From Pachyseris speciosa (Eukaryota; Cnidaria; Anthozoa; Scleractinia; Pachyseridae): 64,000 bases of DNA. Every line of letters begins with the position of its first letter. The first letter of the stretch is position 1. The position numbers and the translations under genes are program-made. The notes beneath the pieces were generated by a model, which did not search any database, had not been told where the DNA came from, and was given only the letters and a program-made list of their open reading frames with translations. Positions 58,376 through 64,000 of this stretch are shown here, piece by piece. Where the stretch lies: contig JAEMWC010000237.1 in assembly GCA_016490735.1 (NCBI GenBank), forward strand, positions 1-64,000. Reading direction: 5' to 3'.

Positions 58376-58658
58376 AAAATTACTGCGATATTCAAATGCG
58401 ACGATGAGACACATGCTTTAAACTATAGACCTATATCTTTACTTTCGAGAAAATAATGTACAATCGGATGGTCAGCTTCATTGAACAGCATTCCATTCTA
58501 TATTCGTCGCAGTATGGCTTTCGCCAGGGGCACTCTATCCATAATGCTACCATCGACATAGTTGAAGATATTCAGTCAAATATTGATCGACCCTTGTTTA
58601 CCTGTGGGATCTTTAAAGCTTTTGATACTTTTAATGATAAAATTCTAGTTGACGTTTA
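58376..58658 (+). pseudogene. LINE reverse transcriptase, fingers/palm fragment
   Basis: ALNYRPISLLSR is followed, after a small frameshift at about 58450, by YNRMVSFIEQHSILYSSQYG and FRQGHSIHNATIDIVEDIQS, then FKAFDTFNDKIL. These match reverse transcriptase blocks 1-3 of non-LTR elements (RPISLL, QFGFR-type, and the DLxKAFD box, here lacking its first Asp). The YADD block is missing. Confidence 0.75.
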
Positions 58659-58741
58659 GGCGTTCTTATAGATGCAAACCTTTCCTGGAAGAACTATAAA
58701 GATTCTGTTATAACCAAAATAAGCAAGTATAAGCAAGTAAA

Positions 58742-59158
58742 CTATGGCCCCTTTTATATGGAGAAAAGTTGTCCCGGGTAAGAGGGGCACCCTCCCAGCC
58801 GAGTCAACGTTAGCGAACGTTTATATCAGAAAAAAAACTGACCCGCTTGCTCGAGTCAATAACACTCGCGCATGCTCTGATTGTCTCACCTTGATCGAGT
58901 TGACCCGGCTGGGCGGGCCAAAGTGTTTATATGGCGGAAAGTTGGCTCGGCTAGGAGGGTGACCCTACCATCAAAAGAGGGTGACCCGGCTAGGTGGGTC
59001 ACCCTTCTAGCCGAGCCAACTTCTTGTTTCTTATGTAAACGGTTCGCCAGGTTTTGTAAGGAAATGTAGGAAAAGTTGGCTCGAGCCCCAGGGTAGCTCG
59101 GGTAGGCGAGTGACCCTTCTACCCGGGACAAGTTTTCTCCATAAAAACGGGGCCTAAG
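58742..59158. mobile_element. Harbinger-type MITE inside the LINE
   Basis: GGCCCCTTTTATATGGAGAAA and its near-complement TCTCCATAAAAACGGGGCC form the ends; flanks TAT and TAA suggest a decayed TWA duplication. The interior is rich in GACCCGGCTAGG-type words. A relative of 16458-17173 in style, not in sequence. Confidence 0.7.
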
Positions 59159-59289
59159 ACATTAATATACTCACTATTCTACAAAAGCGCACATTACGCT
59201 TGATTCACTTTGCAGACAGAAACCGGAGCACGCTATCCCTCTATGTGTCAAAACTAACATTTTACCTTAAGTTTTCTTTATGTCCAAGC

Positions 59290-59620
59290 GGTCTCAAACT
59301 TAATGTATGACATAAATTCAAAACAAGCACCGTCAAATATTCTAAATCTTTTCTGTAGAACTTCTAGCATGCGCAAATATACTACCCGCTCATCAACCTT
59401 TTTTTTTTCTCAAAACTTTTTTATTAAAAGTTCTAGAATCGACGGACAAAAATACTCACGTGTTATAGCAAAAGTGTGGAATGGGATACCTGAAAGAATA
59501 AAAAAGTAGCCAAAAATAGGTTTAAGAAAGAAATGAAAAGAGCACTATTTGACATTTTGAAAACTGAAGATTGTAACATTGAAATCGATAAAATAATCTT
59601 TGATCTAAAGAATCATTAGA
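59290..59620 (+). pseudogene. LINE reverse transcriptase, C-terminal fragment
   Basis: APSNILNLFCRTSSMRKYTT, SSRIDGQKYSRVIAKVWNGI and PERIKK run in one frame to a stop. A one-base shift then continues AKNRFKKEMKRALFDIL. This is the usual C-terminal end of Jockey/CR1-like ORF2. Confidence 0.7.
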
Positions 59621-60149
59621 GAAGACACAACTACAAGTGCCTTAAGTATCTTAGTATCTCAAGCTCTTTTTTTATGTTCAATCTCTCACAAATACACTTA
59701 TCTTTTTTTCTTCCTTTTCTTTTTAATCCTGTACTGTAATATAATTGCCTCTGTTTCAATTGACTGGTCTGCCACGATTAGCTAAGCTACCTGCAGGTCA
59801 GTCTAAATTGCAATGTTTCCATTCATTTTATTTTAATAAACCTTTATGAACCTTATGAACCCTTCCACATCTCCCATAATACACTTTGATTACCCCCGAA
59901 CATTTTGCATAAGCATTGTTTTCAACTTCTCTCGGGACGATTGTAACTCCAAAGAGTAACGGAAAACAATACTTACGCAAAATTTTGGGTGGAGATGTGG
60001 AAGCGGTGAATCCCTGTGTTGTTGGTACAGGCTACTTCCTCAACCGAAATCCCTAGTGATAGGGGTATTCCCTTCTCATATTGCTGCCGTGTTTTGGATT
60101 TCCCCTGCTACGCTCCCAGCATACCCATATCCCCAGCGTTTTGGGTATC

Positions 60150-61050
60150 CCAAACTATAATTATGAAGATCTCGTGGGAAACTCAGACAACAATTTAGCG
60201 ACAGATCTGCAAAATATAGCAATCTTCCAATATACGAAAAGCTACGTTTCTCCTAGGGGATTTTCTTAACGATAAAAACTGGTCTTCCAAAATCTTTTCA
60301 GAAAGTTCGAGCATAATTTGCAGTGGACTGAGAACAGTCCTTTTTAGTCAAACTACACCATTGCCGAGAAGAACTTCACAATTTGTACATGACATGAATT
60401 TCAACTGAAGGAATTGAACTACACTCCCTTCTGCTTCGGGTTTTTCTCGGCTTCGTAAGCGCATAATGTTTCTGGTCAGGTGGTGGAAAGTTTCAAATAC
60501 ACCATTTTGCTAATGATCAGTTCCTGGTGAATTGTGGGTAGATCCAATCCTTTGTGGGGGCAAACGGCCATTTTAGAACGTAACACAAAGGCCTGGATCT
60601 ACCCACAATTCACCAGGAACTTATCATTAGCAAAATGGTGTATTACACACACTTATGCAAATTTGTAATCTGAAGACAAAATACAGTAAACAGTGGCTAC
60701 CATTTGTTCATACAGCGTTCGTCTAGCGTACCGACGACAGACCCGATAAAATTTAACTCAGTAACAGTAATACGATCTTTCTCAATAAATACGTATTTTT
60801 TTTCGGAGTAAATACATAAATGACGCTACGTGCTTTCTATTGTGCACGCCGCCACGTGATTTCTATTGTGCATTCTGCTGCACAGAAAAAGAAGACTGAA
60901 AATGATTTCTGTGATATTCGGAAAAAATGGGCAAACATAACTGATTTTCCAAATAGTAGGCACATGACGGGATTTTACAGTTGTCACAAAAGAGCAAAAT
61001 AAAATTAAGAGTTTATATGGTTTGGGTGACACAGTCTCAAAATTAGAGAC
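60150..61050. other. Unassigned stretch with a fold-back unit
   Basis: Apart from the inverted repeat at 60498-60642 no feature was supported. It may include the 5' region of the LINE that begins coding at about 61057. Confidence 0.4.
60498..60642. mobile_element. Fold-back MITE, 145 bp
   Basis: Inverted arms of about 48 bp, starting TACACCATTTTGCTAATGAT, with one or two mismatches and a loop of about 48 bp. Confidence 0.8.
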
Positions 61051-61056
61051 GTTTGT

Positions 61057-62790
61057 ATGGATTTTGATCTATGTTTTAAATTCCATAACTTGGACTCTGT
61101 TCAACCTAAAAGCATCAATCTTTTACCATTCAATTTCTATCGAAACACGAAGACACTCCAAGTGCAAGGGAGAGCAGCTGAAGATGTAAAAGTTATTCTT
61201 AAAGAGGTTGTGAATAACATACTGCCTGCCGAGAAGTTAACTGAAGAAACTGCCGAGCATAACAACAGCGGCACCATTGTGATCAACGAAGAACCTGATG
61301 ATCAGTACACTTCTCCAGAAAATATTACATCGACGGATGATCTAAACGTACAAGATTCAATTATATCTGATCCTGAAACAGTTAAAAGTGAAATTGACAA
61401 GCTTTGGAAAGCAGTAAACGCTATTCACCGAAAATTTGAATTTGAATTACCCGCGAAACAGTCCCAAACGGCTGCATTGGAACGTGAAATTGACGAATAT
61501 AAATTAAAATGTGCGGAATACGAAGAGAAAATTCAAAATCTTCAACAAGAAAGGGCAAGTGTGATGGAAGCTATAAGAATTCTTTCCACGGATCAAACCA
61601 TAACAACGTCACAGCATTCTCAACTTCCTCCTGATGGCTGGCAATGTGTCGAGTCTACAACCCATCGTGATTCAACAAAGTCCAAATCAAATCAAGGGAA
61701 GAGGAAAAAGAAGGCTTCCCAAATTGAACAACCACCGAATGAGGCCAACGGCGCAAGGGAAAACCGTGAAGAAAAAAAGAGATCAAATGAGGAAACAGTC
61801 ATTGTTGGAGACTCGATAATCAAGGGACTTCGCAGGGACTTATTGAGTAGGGCAGCAAAGTGTCGCGTAGCTGTGAGAAGTTTCCCTGGTGCAACGACTG
61901 CCGATATGAAACATTATCTACAGCCTTGCCTGGAGGCAAAACCGAAAATGATATTACTTCATGTCCGTACAAATGATTTAAGCAGCTCAACGTCCCCGCG
62001 GAACGTAGCAGAAAAGATTGTGGACCTGGGGAATATGGTCACAGGGTGCAGAGGAGTTCTGTTCGATCGTACACGACAAAGTCTCACTTTGTTAATTCCA
62101 AAATATGTTTACTTTTGTACGATAAAGATTGTCGAAATGAAATCCTTTTGATTTGTGAGCGTTTTCTGCTTCCACTGATATCCTTCTATATATCCCCCTG
62201 TCTTTCTCTGGTACGGTTTCCGCAATGTTTATTTGTAAGTACCGCGGACCAAAGTGCTGTGGGCTCGTACGGTTACTACCGCAGCTTATTCGTTGCCCTT
62301 CGGGCAAAGATCATATGCGCCCGCGGCCAGTCAGTTCAACGCAGTATATGCAAGTAAACACGGCGGACAGCCGTATGAGGGAGGCAAGATCGGGGGATAT
62401 AGAAGGATATGGAAGCAGAAAACGTTCACAAATCAAAAGGATTTCGTTTCGACAATCTTTATCGTACAAAGCAAACATATTTTGGAATTAACAACGTGAG
62501 ACTTTGTCGTGTACGATCGAACAGAACTCCTCTGCACCCTGTGATATGGTCGTTTCTACTTCCCCTGACACCCGAGTAACCATTTCAGCAACAACACCAA
62601 GATTAGACGAAGACTAAAATTTTAATAAAATTTTAAAAAAAATTTAAAGACCTTCTGCAATCAGAACGGATGGGGTTTTGTCCAACACCCGAACATTGAT
62701 GAGTCATATCTAAACAATCGAAAGCTCCACCTTAATAGGAAAGGTATCGCAAGTTTAGCTAGCAATTTAGTTAATAATATTGTCCATTGA
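61057..62790 (+). pseudogene. LINE ORF1 with coiled coil and SGNH-esterase domain, interrupted
   Basis: The frame is open for 364 codons. Residues 135-175 form a heptad-like coiled coil, 205-245 are Lys/Arg/Glu-rich, and VIVGDSIIKGL (248-258) is the nucleophile block of an SGNH hydrolase. LLHVRTNDL follows, with Arg where GTND usually has Gly. After codon 328 an inserted element (62041-62543) supplies a foreign end. Beyond it the original protein resumes (VVSTSPDTRVTISATTP) and, after a further shift, ends in NGWGFVQHPNIDESY and LHLNRKGIASLA, which holds the catalytic-His region. Esterase-type ORF1 is known in CR1-group LINEs, where it may bind or modify lipids or RNP. This copy is dead. Confidence 0.75.
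62041..62543. mobile_element. Fold-back DNA element inserted in LINE ORF1
   Basis: Ends ACAGGGTGCAGAGGAGTTCT and its complement extend into arms of about 150 bp. A 7-8 bp duplication ATATGGT(C) lies at 62033-62040 and 62544-62551. Removing one duplication copy and the element restores the ORF1 reading frame, which confirms the insertion. Confidence 0.85.
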
Positions 62791-62892
62791 TTCGACTCTT
62801 ACTTGGAAACTGTGACGACAGCTGATTACACCTCCACAAGTACTGCCCGGGGCAATTCAAATACTATTATTCCAAAGTGCCGTGGATTTAAA

Positions 62893-64000
62893 ATGGCCAG
62901 TTTGAATATTACAAGTCTTTTGACACATATAGACGAACTTCGCATTATTTTAAATGAAGCATCGACGTATTGGCCATAAATGAGACCAGGCTAGACGAAA
63001 ATATTTCCGATCAAGAGGTAAATGTCCAGGGTTATGATATCATCCGCCGCAATAGGCCTACAAATGGCAGGTTCGGTGGCGGTGTATGTTTTTACATTAG
63101 TTCAAACATAAATTATTCCATCCGCAAAGATTTGGACAACCAGTTTCTTGAAATTTTATCAATCGAAATTCGTAAACCCAACTCAAAACCTTTTGTCGTC
63201 ACTTCATGGTATAGACCTCCAAATTCTCCTCTAGAACTTTTTTCGCACCTTGACACATTGTTAGGAAAATTAGATTCAGAAAATGTTGAACTTTTTCTCA
63301 TGGGGGATATGAATTGTGATTTGTTATCAAAAGACAATGTTTATACAAAGGCTCTCCTGAACAGACGTTACTGACATTTATGGTTTGAAACAACTTATCT
63401 ATGAATCAACTCGAATCACACCTTTAACAATTACTCTAATTGATTTAATTTTTACCAATCAACCAGACAATGTATATTGTTCTGGAGTCTCTCACATCGC
63501 CATTAGTGATCACAGCTTAGTTTATTTTTTCCGAAAAATCAGTTCAATTCCCTCTGTTGCTAAAGGAATCAACTTAATAAGTTATCGACAGTTCAAACAT
63601 TTCAATAGCGCTAACTTTCGAGCTGATATTTTTTGCGCAACCTTGGGATGACCTTAAGCAATGTCGTGACCCTAATGATATGTGGAAGAAGTGGAAAGAT
63701 TTATTTTGAACTGTCTGCGATAGACATGCTCCACTAAAGACCAAAAGGACGCGTAATTCCAAATCTCCATGGATAACTATTTTAAAAAAGCGGATGAATT
63801 ACAGGGATCGTCTTAAACGTAAAGCCATTAAGACTAACGATCCATCTACTTGGAACCAATTTAGAACTATGAGAAATCAAGTAAATCGGGATAGTAATAC
63901 TGCCAAACAGGCTTACTATAAAAATGTCTTCAATAATTGCTCTGGGGATCAACACAAAACATGGAAAACTATTAACGAACTGACTTCACGCAAGTCCAAT
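62893..64000 (+). pseudogene. LINE ORF2: AP-endonuclease domain and linker, cut by window end
   Basis: MASLNITSLLTHIDELRII starts the endonuclease. Frameshifts near 62960, 63365 and 63635 and a TGA near 63708 break it. The motifs follow in order: LAINETRL with the catalytic Glu, GGGVCFYI, TSWYRPP, LMGDMNCDLL, LIDLIFTN and ISDHSLVYF with the SDH box. This is an apurinic-type endonuclease of a CR1/L2/Jockey-group LINE. The following PWITILKKRMNYRDRL region is the usual linker before the reverse transcriptase, which would lie beyond 64000. Same element as the esterase ORF1 upstream. Confidence 0.85.

Larger units (their letters stand above)
58370..59870 (+). mobile_element. Degraded LINE (CR1/L2/Jockey-like)
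   Basis: Reverse transcriptase and C-terminal remnants on the plus strand with an internal deletion, an inserted Harbinger-type MITE (58742-59158) and an A/T-rich 3' end that stops near 59870. Confidence 0.7.
58270..60150. repeat. Second copy of the 17935-18220 repeat, split by a LINE
   Basis: 58275-58330 matches 17945-17995, 59875-59935 matches 18045-18110, and 60045-60140 matches 18110-18185. The piece 59868-60002 is itself a fold-back unit (TTCCACATCTCCCA and TGGAGATGTGGAA at its ends). Confidence 0.65.

Overview
The window looks like nuclear DNA of an anthozoan cnidarian, probably a stony coral. It is AT-rich, its genes have introns with GT-AG boundaries, and it is packed with MITEs, tRNA-derived SINEs and CR1/L2/Jockey-like LINE remnants of a kind common in coral genomes. 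The species cannot be named from sequence alone. No bacterial-type operon, rRNA, functional tRNA or CRISPR array was seen.

The host genes are two tandem cytochrome P450 genes of the CYP3 clan (CYP3A/thromboxane-synthase-like), both on the minus strand: gene A (9369-17852) and gene B (38576-45949). Each has five exons of identical length (351, 201, 276, 304 and 383 nt) with matching phases, and each predicts 504 residues. They lie in a large tandem segmental duplication: copy 1 is about 211-17905 and copy 2 about 22059-46005. Flanks and introns align in order but are broken by copy-specific transposon insertions, so each copy often preserves the other's empty site. Copy 1 carries a hAT-like element (1048-2086), a 5'-truncated LINE (about 5355-6065), a Harbinger-like element (6124-7906), a Mutator-like MITE (8121-8443) and a 3.6 kb element in intron 1 (about 12047-15673). 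Copy 2 carries a hAT-like element (23212-24838), a 4.4 kb nested element (27446-31828), a mariner-type MITE (31929-32203), a piggyBac-like element (32751-34003), others at 34252-38200, and several SINEs in its introns.

Upstream of gene B is an almost perfect 1.3 kb palindrome (46334-48131, excluding a later MITE). Each arm holds the same exon-like open frame. Next come a SINE (48535-48800) and elements with subterminal repeats (48824-50068, 50088-51128). A 4.7 kb transposon with TTAA target duplications (51536-56260) follows. Its three-exon gene joins a DDE transposase-like domain to a DEDDh 3'-5' exonuclease domain and is nearly intact, broken by one in-frame TAG. This is the most unusual coding unit in the window. 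After it come another element with subterminal repeats (56522-57903), a degraded LINE split by a Harbinger-type MITE (58370-59870), a fold-back element, and a larger LINE (61057 to the window end) with an esterase-type ORF1 and an endonuclease ORF2.

Only the two P450 genes look like intact cellular genes. Everything else that codes belongs, or probably belongs, to mobile elements in various states of decay. Exon boundaries were set by reading splice signals and phases and by comparing the two paralogues; no transcript or database evidence was used.
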